From: Nitrospirales bacterium
Lineage (GTDB): Bacteria > Nitrospirota > Nitrospiria > Nitrospirales > UBA8639
Assembly (NCBI GenBank): GCA_020027205.1
Contig: JAHRAQ010000029.1
Location: forward strand, 62,001-126,000
Direction: 5' to 3'
DNA: 64,000 nucleotides
Below, one piece after another: positions 45,248 to 53,504 of this stretch. Each line of letters opens with the position of its first letter. The stretch's first letter is position 1. Under the pieces are notes generated by a model that was given only the letters and a program-made list of their open reading frames with translations, ran no database searches and was not told where the DNA came from. The position numbers were made by a program, and so were the translations under genes.

Positions 45248-46171
45248 ATGGCCGACAAACAGTTCATCCTCGATCTCGGAAAACTGATGATCGGCATCGC
45301 GTGGATGGACGGCCAACTTGACCCGGCGGAACACAACGCCCTGAAGGAACTCCTGTTTGTCCTCCCCGACATTGCCGGGAACGACTGGATGCAACTCGAA
45401 CTCTACATGGCCCACCCCGTCACCGACGCCGAACGCCGAGACCTGCTGGATCGCGTCCTCACCGGCATTCGCTCCTCCCGCGACACGCAATTCGCGCTGC
45501 GGACGCTGGACACACTGGTCGGCGGCGACACCGCATCGAACGGCGAATCGGCCTTTGTCGCGCAGATTCGTCAGGACATCGAAGGCCGCCGCACCGGGCT
45601 GTTCGCCCATCTCGGCGGCCCGCTTCGACGCACCTTGCGCCGCAACGCCGGCCGGTACCGGGGCGCCGCCGCGCGCGAAGATCACATGGACGATTTCATC
45701 AAGAACACGATTTACTTCCAGTTGACCTCGGAGATGCGCGACCGGGGACATCCGCTGTCCATCCCGGAGGCGGCGGCGCGAAAAATCTGTCTGGCCGCGG
45801 GGCTGATGGCACACGTGGCATGGGTGGATGACAACGTGTGCCACCGCGAACTCGACGCCATGCGCCTGGGCCTGCAACAACTCTGGCAGGTGCCGCCCGA
45901 CGAAGCGCAACTGATCACCGACATGAGCCGCGCCCGCATCATGCACGGGCTGGATCTCGTCCGGCTTACCACGGGGTTCCGCGCCCACACCACGATTGAG
46001 GAACGCCGGGCCTTCGTCCGGTGCCTCTTCGCGGTCGCCAACGCCGCGGAGCAGACTTCGCACGCCGAGATCGAAGCGATTCGGCACATCGCCGCGTCGC
46101 TCGAACTGCCTCACCGGGACTTCATCGACGCCAAACTCACCATCCCCCGGCACGAGCGCGGCGGACTTTAA
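45248..46171 (+). CDS. TerB-like protein
   Basis: About 307 residues, all-helical, with two copies of a TerB/DjlA-type domain: DLGKLMIGIAWMDGQLDPAEHNALKELL near the N-terminus and AAGLMAHVAWVDDNVCHRELDAM in the second half; conserved acidic residues could bind metal. A third, weaker stretch AVANAAEQTSHAEIEAI ends it. TerB domains sense stress or metals; exact role unknown. ATG 45248 follows GAGAGAACGC. murJ follows closely. Confidence 0.75.
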   Translation: MADKQFILDLGKLMIGIAWMDGQLDPAEHNALKELLFVLPDIAGNDWMQLELYMAHPVTDAERRDLLDRVLTGIRSSRDTQFALRTLDTLVGGDTASNGESAFVAQIRQDIEGRRTGLFAHLGGPLRRTLRRNAGRYRGAAAREDHMDDFIKNTIYFQLTSEMRDRGHPLSIPEAAARKICLAAGLMAHVAWVDDNVCHRELDAMRLGLQQLWQVPPDEAQLITDMSRARIMHGLDLVRLTTGFRAHTTIEERRAFVRCLFAVANAAEQTSHAEIEAIRHIAASLELPHRDFIDAKLTIPRHERGGL

Positions 46172-46181
46172 TCCCGTGCCC

Positions 46182-48089
46182 GTGATGCCCCACACCCCGC
46201 CGCCGCCGTCACCGTCACCGCCGTCGTCACCGCCGTCGTCGTCGTCACCGCCACCGTCACCGCCGTCGCCGTCGTCACCGTCGTCGCCACCGCCTGTGTC
46301 ACCGCCGCCGCCGCCTGTGTCACCGTCACCCCCGCCGCCGCCGCCGCCTGTGTCACCGTCACCGCCGCCGTCGCCGCTGCCTGTGTCACCGTCACCGCCG
46401 CCGTCGTCGTCGTCACCGTTGTCGTCGTCGTCACCATCGTCGCCCGCACCTTCATCGTCATCGTCACCGCCACCCGTGTCACCACCGTCGTCACCGCCGC
46501 CGCCCGCCGACGAGCGTCACGCCATTGCCGGCGCCGCCGGGCTGATTGGCGCGGCCACCTTGTCCAGCCGCCTTCTGGGATTCGCGCGCGACGTCATTCT
46601 CGCGCGGCTTCTGGGCGCGACCATGGCCGCCGACGCCTTTTTTGTCGCCTATCGAATCCCCAACCTGTTGCGCGAGTTGCTGGCGGAAGGCTCCATGTCC
46701 TCCGCCTTTATTCCTGTGTTCACGGAATATCACACCCTGCGCAGCAAACGGGACACCTGGGAACTGGCCGGCGCCGCGTTCACCACGCTGTTGTCCCTCG
46801 TCACCCTGCTGACGCTACTGGGCATCGTCGCGGCGCCCGCCATCGTGTGGGTCTTCGCGCCGGGCTTTCACGAGGACCCCGCGCGGCTGCACCTCACCAC
46901 GCTCCTCACGCGAATTATGTTTCCCTATTTGATCTTCGTGAGTCTCGCGGCCCTCACCATGGGGATGCTCAATACCCTGCGCGCCTTTGCCGCGCCCGCT
47001 CTCGCCCCCGTGTTGTTCAACGTCTGCATTATCGCCGCGGCCCTGTTCGTCGCCCCGTCGCTGGAGCACCCGATTCTCGGCGTGGCCGTCGGCGTCGTCA
47101 TCGGCGGGCTGGCGCAATTCGTCGTCCAACTGCCCGGCCTTCACCGGCGCGGGCTGCTGTTTCGATGGCGTTTCGCCCCCCAGCATCCCGGCGTCCGCGC
47201 CATTGGCCGCCTGATGGCGCCGACGTTGCTGGGCGTCTCGGCCACGCAAATCAATATCACCGTGAGCACCGTGCTGGCGTCGTATTTTCCCGGCGGGCCG
47301 ACCTACCTGTTTTACGGCATGAGATTGGTCCAGTTTCCTCTGGGCATTCTGGGCATTGCCCTGGCCACGGCGCTGTTGCCCACGCTGTCGGACCAGGCGG
47401 CGCGCCGGGCCATGGACGAGTTGCGGGACACGCTGGGATTCGGCCTTCGCATGATTCTTTTTCTGATGGTGCCCGCGATGGTCGGGCTGATCATGCTCCG
47501 CCACCCGATTGTGCATGTGTGTTTCGAGCACGGCGCGTTCACCGCCGCCGACACGCGCGGCACCGCCGACGCGCTGGTGGCCTATGCCGTGGGGCTGTGG
47601 GCGTTCGCCGGCATTCGAATTATCGTGGCGGCCTTTTACGCCCTGCACGATACGAAGACGCCGGCCCTGGCCGCGGGGCTGGCCATGCTCGTCAATATCA
47701 CGCTGGCGGTGATGCTGATGCGGCCGCTGGAACATGCCGGGCTGGCGCTGGCCACGGCGCTCTCGGCCATGGTGCACGTCAGTGTGCTGCTCGGCATTTT
47801 CGCGCGCCGTCTCGGCGGCATGGACTGGCGCCGCGTGGGACGCGCCCTCGGTCACGCCCTGCTCGCCGCCATCCCCGTGCTCCTGGCCTGTGCGTGGGTG
47901 TCCGGCCTGGCCGTCTGGCAGCGCGACGACGAATGGATGGCCAAGGGCATCATGCTCCTGGTGGGCATCGGCTTGAGCCTCACCGGCTACGTCGGCGCCC
48001 AGGCCCTGTTGCGCTCCGACGAGCAGGACGTGTTGTGGAACATGGCGCAACGACACATGCCGTGGAGCCACCGGAGGGAGGGGGAATGA
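46182..48089 (+). CDS. murJ: Lipid II flippase MurJ with N-terminal Pro/Ser tract
   Basis: About 635 residues. From residue about 108 the protein matches MurJ: AGLIGAATLSSRLLGFARDV, AYRIPNLLRELLAEGSMSSAFIPVF, and 14 membrane segments. It moves lipid II across the inner membrane. Before this lies an extension made almost only of Pro and Ser, encoded by a degenerate CCG/TCA/TCG repeat. The start could be GTG 46182 or ATG 46185 with the whole tract, or an internal GTG such as 46476, just ten or so codons before the MurJ domain; this cannot be settled by reading. Confidence 0.85.
   Translation: MMPHTPPPPSPSPPSSPPSSSSPPPSPPSPSSPSSPPPVSPPPPPVSPSPPPPPPPVSPSPPPSPLPVSPSPPPSSSSPLSSSSPSSPAPSSSSSPPPVSPPSSPPPPADERHAIAGAAGLIGAATLSSRLLGFARDVILARLLGATMAADAFFVAYRIPNLLRELLAEGSMSSAFIPVFTEYHTLRSKRDTWELAGAAFTTLLSLVTLLTLLGIVAAPAIVWVFAPGFHEDPARLHLTTLLTRIMFPYLIFVSLAALTMGMLNTLRAFAAPALAPVLFNVCIIAAALFVAPSLEHPILGVAVGVVIGGLAQFVVQLPGLHRRGLLFRWRFAPQHPGVRAIGRLMAPTLLGVSATQINITVSTVLASYFPGGPTYLFYGMRLVQFPLGILGIALATALLPTLSDQAARRAMDELRDTLGFGLRMILFLMVPAMVGLIMLRHPIVHVCFEHGAFTAADTRGTADALVAYAVGLWAFAGIRIIVAAFYALHDTKTPALAAGLAMLVNITLAVMLMRPLEHAGLALATALSAMVHVSVLLGIFARRLGGMDWRRVGRALGHALLAAIPVLLACAWVSGLAVWQRDDEWMAKGIMLLVGIGLSLTGYVGAQALLRSDEQDVLWNMAQRHMPWSHRREGE
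46198..46505. repeat. Trinucleotide-like simple repeat (CCG/TCA/TCG)n
   Basis: About 300 bases built from imperfect triplets CCG, TCA, TCG and CCT with internal higher-order copies (for example CCTGTGTCACCG several times). In the murJ frame it reads as Pro/Ser. The opposite strand shows a Thr/Val-rich shadow frame. The tract probably expanded by slippage. Confidence 0.85.
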
Positions 48090-48193
48090 GGTCGCCCCGG
48101 TGCGGCGGGCGGTCTCCCGCCGATGCCGTGGAGCCGCGAATGAGGTACGGGGAAGGACGGAAAGGGACGGCGACGGCGGGCTGACTCCTCCCT

Positions 48194-48374
48194 CCGTCAT
48201 TCCCGACATCTTTAGTCGGGAATCCATCTTGCTGTTGTCTTTCCGTTCAGCATCACAGACAGGAAGGAAACAGAAGGATGGATTCCCGATTACTAACGTC
48301 GGGAATGACAGAAGGATGGGTCGGGAATGACGGACAGAGAGGAATGACAGAAGGAGGGGGCCGGGAATGACGGA
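48194..48374. repeat. Palindromic intergenic repeat, copy 5
   Basis: Left arm CGTCATTCCCGACATC with TTTAGTCGGGAATCCATC, right arm GAAACAGAAGGATGGATTCC and ACGTCGGGAATGACAG (ends near 48310), then three more GGGAATGACGGA-type direct repeats to 48374. The 300-base interval between murJ and bcp holds nothing else. Confidence 0.9.
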
Positions 48375-48383
48375 CAGAGGGGG

Positions 48384-49046
48384 CTACGGCATGACGTCCA
48401 GTTCGGCCAGGACTTCTTCCAGGTGGCCGGTCACTTTGACTTTGCGGAAGATGTCGTCGATTTTTCCCTGTTCGTTGATGATGAACGTGGTGCGCTCGAT
48501 GCCCATGAAGGTGCGGCCGTAGAGTGATTTTTCCTTCCACACGCCGTAGGCCCGCAGCGTGGTTTTCTTCTCGTCGCTCAACAGGGGAAAATTGAGACCG
48601 AACTTTTTCGCAAACTTTTTATGCGAGGCCACGGAGTCGCCGCTGATCCCCAGCACCACCGCGCCGTGATCGTGGATTTCCTCCAGGCCGTCGCGAAAAT
48701 CGCAGGATTCTTTGGTGCATCCCGGCGTATCATCCTTGGGATAACAATACAGCACGACTTTTTTCCCGGCGAAATCCGACAGCCGCAACAGGTGGCCGTC
48801 CTGATTCGGCAGGGCAAACGCCGGCGCCGGGTGTCCGACTTTTAATTCCACGGCGGACGGGCCGGGCGCGGCCATCGCGGCGGGCGCGCGTTTCGCGCGG
48901 CGGGCGGGTGGCTTCGCCCGGAGGGCGGTTGGTTTTGCCCGGCGCGCGGCCGTCGCAGCCGCCGGTGGCGACGCGGGTTTTCGGGTTTTCTTTCGAATGC
49001 TTCCGCGCGACGCGGGTTGTTTCGCCGCCTTGCGTTGTGGAGCCAT
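48384..49046 (-). CDS. bcp: Peroxiredoxin Bcp with basic N-terminal tail
   Basis: A 220-residue protein. Residues about 65-220 are a full Bcp/PrxQ: FALPNQDGHLLRLSDFAGKK, the catalytic Cys and resolving Cys in PGCTKESCDFRD, and RTTFIINEQGKI. It reduces peroxides. The first 60 residues are an Ala/Lys/Arg/Pro tail with repeats such as ARRAKP and LRAKPPARRAK, resembling histone H1-like DNA-binding tails; standard Bcp (about 155 residues) lacks it. An internal Met near residue 58 could start a short form. Confidence 0.85.
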   Translation of the reverse strand: MAPQRKAAKQPASRGSIRKKTRKPASPPAAATAARRAKPTALRAKPPARRAKRAPAAMAAPGPSAVELKVGHPAPAFALPNQDGHLLRLSDFAGKKVVLYCYPKDDTPGCTKESCDFRDGLEEIHDHGAVVLGISGDSVASHKKFAKKFGLNFPLLSDEKKTTLRAYGVWKEKSLYGRTFMGIERTTFIINEQGKIDDIFRKVKVTGHLEEVLAELDVMP

Positions 49047-49181
49047 GCCGTCCCTCCGGTCGCGGCGTGGCCCGCGACCATCATTCCACCGTTTTCACAC
49101 GCCGTCCCGCCATCCGGCCTCGCCGCCGACCATGGCATGATACACTGGACAGAGATTGACAGAAAAGGATAAACCTCTCAA

Positions 49182-50348
49182 GTGACACGACCGACGCCCC
49201 CGCACTTCGTCATCGATGACATGATTCCCTGTGCCCGTGACGCGTTCTCGCGCCTCGGCTCCGTGACCCTCCTGCCGGCGCGCGCCATCACCCCTGCCTC
49301 GCTCCGGGACGCCCACGCGCTCATTGTCCGGTCCGTCATCGGCGTCGACGCCGCGTTGCTGGACCGCAGCCCCGTGCAATTTGTGGGCACCACGACCACG
49401 GGCGTGGATCACATCGACCAACGGTATCTGGCTGCGCGAAACATCGAGTTCGCCGCGGCGCTCGGATGCAACGCCGATGCCGTGGCCGAATACGTCCTGA
49501 CGGCGCTGCTGACCGTGGCGCGGACACGCGGCCTGGCCCTGCACGGCGCCACCATCGGGATTATCGGCGTCGGCCGCATCGGCAGCCGGGTGGCCCGCAT
49601 GACCCAGGCCCTGGGCATGAGTCCCGTCCTGCACGACCCGCCTCTGGCGCGCGCCACCGGCGACCCGCGTTACCGGCCCCTCGACGAGGCCCTTCGGGCC
49701 GACGTCCTGACCCTGCACGTCCCGCTGACCACCGACGGCCCAGACCCCACGCGGCATTTGATCGGCCGCGACGAACTGGCCCGCATGACGCCCGCCGCCA
49801 TTCTCATCAACACCGCCCGTGGAGACGTGGTCGACAATCACGCCCTGCATGAGGCCCTGACCGGCGGCGCCATCAGGGCCGCGGTCATGGACGTCTGGGA
49901 AGGGGAGCCGTCTCTCAACTGGCCTCTGCTGCCGCTGGTCGCGCTGGGAACGCCTCACATTGCCGGCCATTCCTTCGACGGGAAGGTCAACGGCATGGTG
50001 ATGATTTATCATGCCTGCTGCCGTTTTTTTGACCGGGAACCGACGTGGTCGCCGACGGCGGCGCTCTCGACATCGGTGGCGCCGCGTCATTACGACGGCG
50101 CCGGCAAAGACGTGCAGACACTCGCCCACGACGTCGCCACCACGCTCTACGACCTCGCCGGCGACCATGCGCGGATGAGGGACGTCCTCGCCCTTCCCGA
50201 AGCCGCTCGTCCGGCGGCCTTCGACCAACTCCGGCGTGATTATCCACAGCGCAGGGATTTTTCTGCATCCCCCGTCGTCATCGGCCATGCCGACAAAAAA
50301 ATTATCTTCCAACTCAATGAATTAGACATAAAAGCCCGTTCAATCTGA
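49182..50348 (+). CDS. pdxB: Erythronate-4-phosphate dehydrogenase PdxB
   Basis: A 388-residue D-2-hydroxyacid dehydrogenase. Diagnostic parts: TTTTGVDHID, the NAD-binding GIIGVGRIGSRVARM, INTARGDVVDN, and the catalytic His in TPHIAGHSFDGK, a PdxB-typical ending, followed by the C-terminal dimerisation domain. It makes 2-oxo-3-hydroxy-4-phosphobutanoate in vitamin B6 synthesis. The start is GTG 49182; no ATG is near. It precedes the sulfur regulator but ends before that gene's promoter. Confidence 0.85.
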   Translation: MTRPTPPHFVIDDMIPCARDAFSRLGSVTLLPARAITPASLRDAHALIVRSVIGVDAALLDRSPVQFVGTTTTGVDHIDQRYLAARNIEFAAALGCNADAVAEYVLTALLTVARTRGLALHGATIGIIGVGRIGSRVARMTQALGMSPVLHDPPLARATGDPRYRPLDEALRADVLTLHVPLTTDGPDPTRHLIGRDELARMTPAAILINTARGDVVDNHALHEALTGGAIRAAVMDVWEGEPSLNWPLLPLVALGTPHIAGHSFDGKVNGMVMIYHACCRFFDREPTWSPTAALSTSVAPRHYDGAGKDVQTLAHDVATTLYDLAGDHARMRDVLALPEAARPAAFDQLRRDYPQRRDFSASPVVIGHADKKIIFQLNELDIKARSI

Positions 50349-50369
50349 CACATTCATCTCAATGGGGTA

Positions 50370-50398
50370 TTGACAGGTTATTCACTAACTTCTATAAT
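50370..50398 (+). promoter_or_regulatory. Near-consensus sigma70 promoter of the sulfur cluster
   Basis: TTGACA (50370-50375) and TATAAT (50393-50398) match consensus exactly with 17 bases between. Transcription should start near 50405, about 30 bases before the Rrf2 gene. Such a strong promoter implies repression. Confidence 0.8.
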
Positions 50399-50407
50399 AA
50401 CTTCCAA

Positions 50408-50419
50408 TTCCTATCGGAA
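50408..50419. promoter_or_regulatory. Candidate operator (inverted repeat)
   Basis: TTCC-N4-GGAA lies at the expected transcription start, right after the -10 box. Its position suits repression by the Rrf2 protein encoded next. The binding is inferred. Confidence 0.35.
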
Positions 50420-50433
50420 ATGTGTAGATTGAA

Positions 50434-50889
50434 ATGTTCAAGATTCCGGCCAAAGTGACCTATGCGATTTTTGCGGCGCTGGACCTTGCGTTGCGCTATG
50501 GAAAGGGGCCGGTGCAGGCCAAAGCCATCGCCCGGCGGCAAACAATCCCTCCACGATTTATGGAGCAGGTGCTGCACGCATTGAAACACGGCGGCGTCGT
50601 TGACAGCATCCGAGGCCCGCAGGGAGGATACGTACTCCGACGCCCGCCGGCCGACGTCTCGCTGGCCTCCATCGTCGAAACGATGAACGGTCGGGCCGAA
50701 TCCGACGCGCGCGACACCGGCGCCGAGGGCCGGGCCGGACGGCCCCCGTTGCAGGAGTCGCTGGTGGCCGCCGTCTGGGGGCGCGTGCACCGGGCGGAAC
50801 GGGAGATGCTGAACGCCGTGACGCTGCAATCCCTGATGGAACAGTACACGCATCTCGAACAGCAACGGGCGCCGATGTATCATATTTGA
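50434..50889 (+). CDS. Rrf2 family regulator
   Basis: A 151-residue winged-helix protein: KVTYAIFAALDLALRYGKGP, the recognition helix IPPRFMEQVLHALKHGGVVDSIRG-type segment and the wing GPQGGYVLRRP. The three cysteines that hold an Fe-S cluster in IscR and NsrR are absent, so it is closer to the CymR type, which senses cysteine supply through a partner. It heads the sulfate reduction cluster and probably represses it and itself. The next gene begins about 95 bases later. Confidence 0.85.
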   Translation: MFKIPAKVTYAIFAALDLALRYGKGPVQAKAIARRQTIPPRFMEQVLHALKHGGVVDSIRGPQGGYVLRRPPADVSLASIVETMNGRAESDARDTGAEGRAGRPPLQESLVAAVWGRVHRAEREMLNAVTLQSLMEQYTHLEQQRAPMYHI

Positions 50890-50984
50890 TCGATGCCCGT
50901 TCGCATGGATATGGATGGTCAACATCGACCGCCCGCCGGAGACGCGCGGACGGCAACCACGAACGAGTATTTGGGAGACGCCTG

Positions 50985-53492
50985 ATGGAGACGGACAGAC
51001 TCACCACGACGCCCGACGTTCAGACCAGCCCCATTCCTCAAGACATTCAGGAAGAAATCCAGACGTTTGAGGAGGAGGCGCGGCGGGTCCTCGACGGCGA
51101 GGTCCCCATGGAGCAGTTCAAGCCGTTCCGGCTGCAATACGGCATTTACGGACAACGCCAGCCGGACGTGCAAATGGTGCGCATCAAAATTCCCTTCGGC
51201 GGCCTGACGTCCAATCAACTGCGCCGCATCGCGGAACTGGCCGAGACACATGCCACCGGCGTCGGCCACGTCACCACCCGGCAGGATATTCAACTGCACT
51301 TCGTGCCGCTGCCGCAGGTCGGCGCCGTCATGCGCCAACTCGCGGAAGTGGGGATTACCACGCGCGAAGCCTGCGGCAACACCGTCCGCAACGTCACCGC
51401 CTGCCACCTCGCCGGGGTCTGCCGGGGGGAAGTGTTCGACGTCACTCCCTACGCGAACACCGTGGCGCAGCACCTGTTGCGCAATCCGCTCAATCAGAGT
51501 TTGCCGCGCAAGTTCAAAATCGCCCTGTCCGGCTGCGACCATGATTGCGCCATGACATCCATCCACGACGTCGGCCTGCTGGCGACGCGGGGCAGGGACG
51601 GCACGCCGGGGTTTCGCATGGTGGCCGGCGGCGGGCTGGGGTCGGCGCCCCGCGTCGCGCGCCTCCTGCGGGAGTTTGTGCCCGCGGATGAACTGCTGCC
51701 GTCCATCGACGCCGTCATCAAAGTGTTCGACAGCCTCGGCAACCGCAAAAACCGGAACAAGGCCCGCATGAAGTTTGTGATTGACAAACTGGGCTTCGAA
51801 GAGTTTCGGCGGCGATGGGCAGACGCCCGGACGGCCCTGTGCGGCGACACACCCGCGCCTCCCCTGCCGTTGCTCCCGTACGCCGACCCCGCGCCGTTGA
51901 TCATGCCGACGCCCGCCGGCGGCAACGGCGGTGGCGGTGGCGGCGGCGGCGGCGGTAGCAGCGGCGGCGGCGGCGGCAACGGCGGCGGCGGCGGCAGCGC
52001 CGGCGGTGCGCCGTTTGCGACGTGGCGGCGCACCAACGTGTCGGCGCAACGACAGCGGGGGTTTGTCGCCGTCATGGTGCGACTGCCGACGGGCGATGCC
52101 ACCGCCGGACAACTGTTCGCGCTGGCTAATCTGGCGGAACGCTACGCCAACGGCAACGTGCGCACCACCATCGGTCAGAATTTCATCATCCGCTGGGTGC
52201 CGGAAGGACATCTGGACGCGCTCTACCGGGGTCTGGACGCGCAGGGATTGGGGCACCCCGGCGCCAATCACACCGAAGACATTGTGGCCTGCCCCGGCAC
52301 CGACACCTGCGGACTGGGCATCACCTCGTCCAAGGGCCTGGCCCGCGCGCTGGCCGAGGTGTTTCCGCCGGGACAGGTCCCCGACGACTTGAAAGGCGCC
52401 ACCATCCACATCAGCGGCTGCCACAACGCCTGCGCCCAGCATCATATCGCCACCATCGGGCTTCACGGCGTGGGCAAGCGCAACGGCAGCCACGTGGCCC
52501 CCGTGTATGAGTTGCACCTCGGCGGGCGCGTCAACGGGACCGCGAACATCGGGCACATGATCATCAAACTCCCGGCGAAACAGGTCCCGGCCGCGCTCGA
52601 GCATCTGGTGGCCGTGTATCGACGGGATCGCCGGGACGGGGAAAATTTTCATGCGTTTCTGACGCGAACGGGCAAGGCCGCGCTCAAAGAAGAACTGCTC
52701 GGCTATTCCCTTCTTCCGTCCTACGACGACGATCCCTCGCCGTACACCGACTGGGAAGCCGACGAGGAATTCACGGTGGAAGACCTGGGGCCGGGAGAAT
52801 GCGCGGGCGGCGCCATGGAAATGATCGACAACCGCATTCTGGAAGCGGAGCAGGAACTGTACCAGGCCCGTCTGCTGGCCGGGAAACATCAATACGCCAT
52901 GGCCGTGAACAAAGCCTACCGGGCCGTGGTGGCCGGCGCCAAAGCCCTGCTCGTCACGGAAGGGATCGACCCCAGCACCGACGCGGAGACGTTGTCCGAA
53001 TGTGACCGGTTTGCCGCGCGACACCACGGACGTATTCCCGACCAGTATCGGGCGCTGGCCGTGACGGCCGGCGACATGGGCGACAAAGAACATCTCGCCG
53101 AACGCACCGGGGAAAAACTGGACTTTGCCAAAAACTTCGTGGACGTCTGCCGGCGACTGACCGAATCCCAGGACGGAGCACTCACGCTCGGCGCCGATGA
53201 CGACGGCCACGCCGACGGCGCCCCGGCCACGGCGCCCCGCGACCCCGCGCAGGACGGGACCGTGCTGGATCTTCGAGGCGTCATGTGCCCGATGAATTAC
53301 GTCAAAACCAAATTGAAACTGGAAACACTGGAGGCCGGGGCGCGTCTGGACGTGTGGCTGGACGCGGGAGATCCCATCCGCAACGTCCCCATGAGCCTTC
53401 GCAACGACGGACATCGCGTCCTCGACGAAGCGCCGTTGGACGACGGCGCGCAACACTTCAGGGTGTTGGTGGAAAAAGTCGAACCCGAATGA
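50985..53492 (+). CDS. Sulfite (or nitrite) reductase fused to HEPN-like and TusA domains
   Basis: About 835 residues. Two ferredoxin-type nitrite/sulfite reductase halves are joined by a Gly/Ser/Asn linker (residues about 313-342). The C-terminal half carries the siroheme/4Fe-4S ligands C436-x5-C442 and C479-x3-C483; the N-terminal half also has C140-x5-C146 and C184-x3-C188. Residues about 640-735 look HEPN-like (YQARLLAGKHQYAMAVNKAY), and residues 760-835 are a TusA domain with the sulfur-accepting cysteine in GVMCPMNYVK (C768). Sulfite reductase is favoured over nitrite by the neighbours cysH, cysD and cysN. ATG 50985 follows GGGAGA; the upstream open frame is not used. Confidence 0.85.
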   Translation: METDRLTTTPDVQTSPIPQDIQEEIQTFEEEARRVLDGEVPMEQFKPFRLQYGIYGQRQPDVQMVRIKIPFGGLTSNQLRRIAELAETHATGVGHVTTRQDIQLHFVPLPQVGAVMRQLAEVGITTREACGNTVRNVTACHLAGVCRGEVFDVTPYANTVAQHLLRNPLNQSLPRKFKIALSGCDHDCAMTSIHDVGLLATRGRDGTPGFRMVAGGGLGSAPRVARLLREFVPADELLPSIDAVIKVFDSLGNRKNRNKARMKFVIDKLGFEEFRRRWADARTALCGDTPAPPLPLLPYADPAPLIMPTPAGGNGGGGGGGGGGSSGGGGGNGGGGGSAGGAPFATWRRTNVSAQRQRGFVAVMVRLPTGDATAGQLFALANLAERYANGNVRTTIGQNFIIRWVPEGHLDALYRGLDAQGLGHPGANHTEDIVACPGTDTCGLGITSSKGLARALAEVFPPGQVPDDLKGATIHISGCHNACAQHHIATIGLHGVGKRNGSHVAPVYELHLGGRVNGTANIGHMIIKLPAKQVPAALEHLVAVYRRDRRDGENFHAFLTRTGKAALKEELLGYSLLPSYDDDPSPYTDWEADEEFTVEDLGPGECAGGAMEMIDNRILEAEQELYQARLLAGKHQYAMAVNKAYRAVVAGAKALLVTEGIDPSTDAETLSECDRFAARHHGRIPDQYRALAVTAGDMGDKEHLAERTGEKLDFAKNFVDVCRRLTESQDGALTLGADDDGHADGAPATAPRDPAQDGTVLDLRGVMCPMNYVKTKLKLETLEAGARLDVWLDAGDPIRNVPMSLRNDGHRVLDEAPLDDGAQHFRVLVEKVEPE

Positions 53493-53504
53493 CGCGACCC
53501 GCGC

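Noticed and set aside
46168-46494. Thr/Val/Ala-rich frame on the minus strand in the triplet tract
   Set aside because: It is only the complement of the simple repeat, with no start signal or domain.
11494-48374. The palindromic repeats as a CRISPR array
   Set aside because: Copies are dispersed, differ in length, lack regular spacers and have no cas genes near them.
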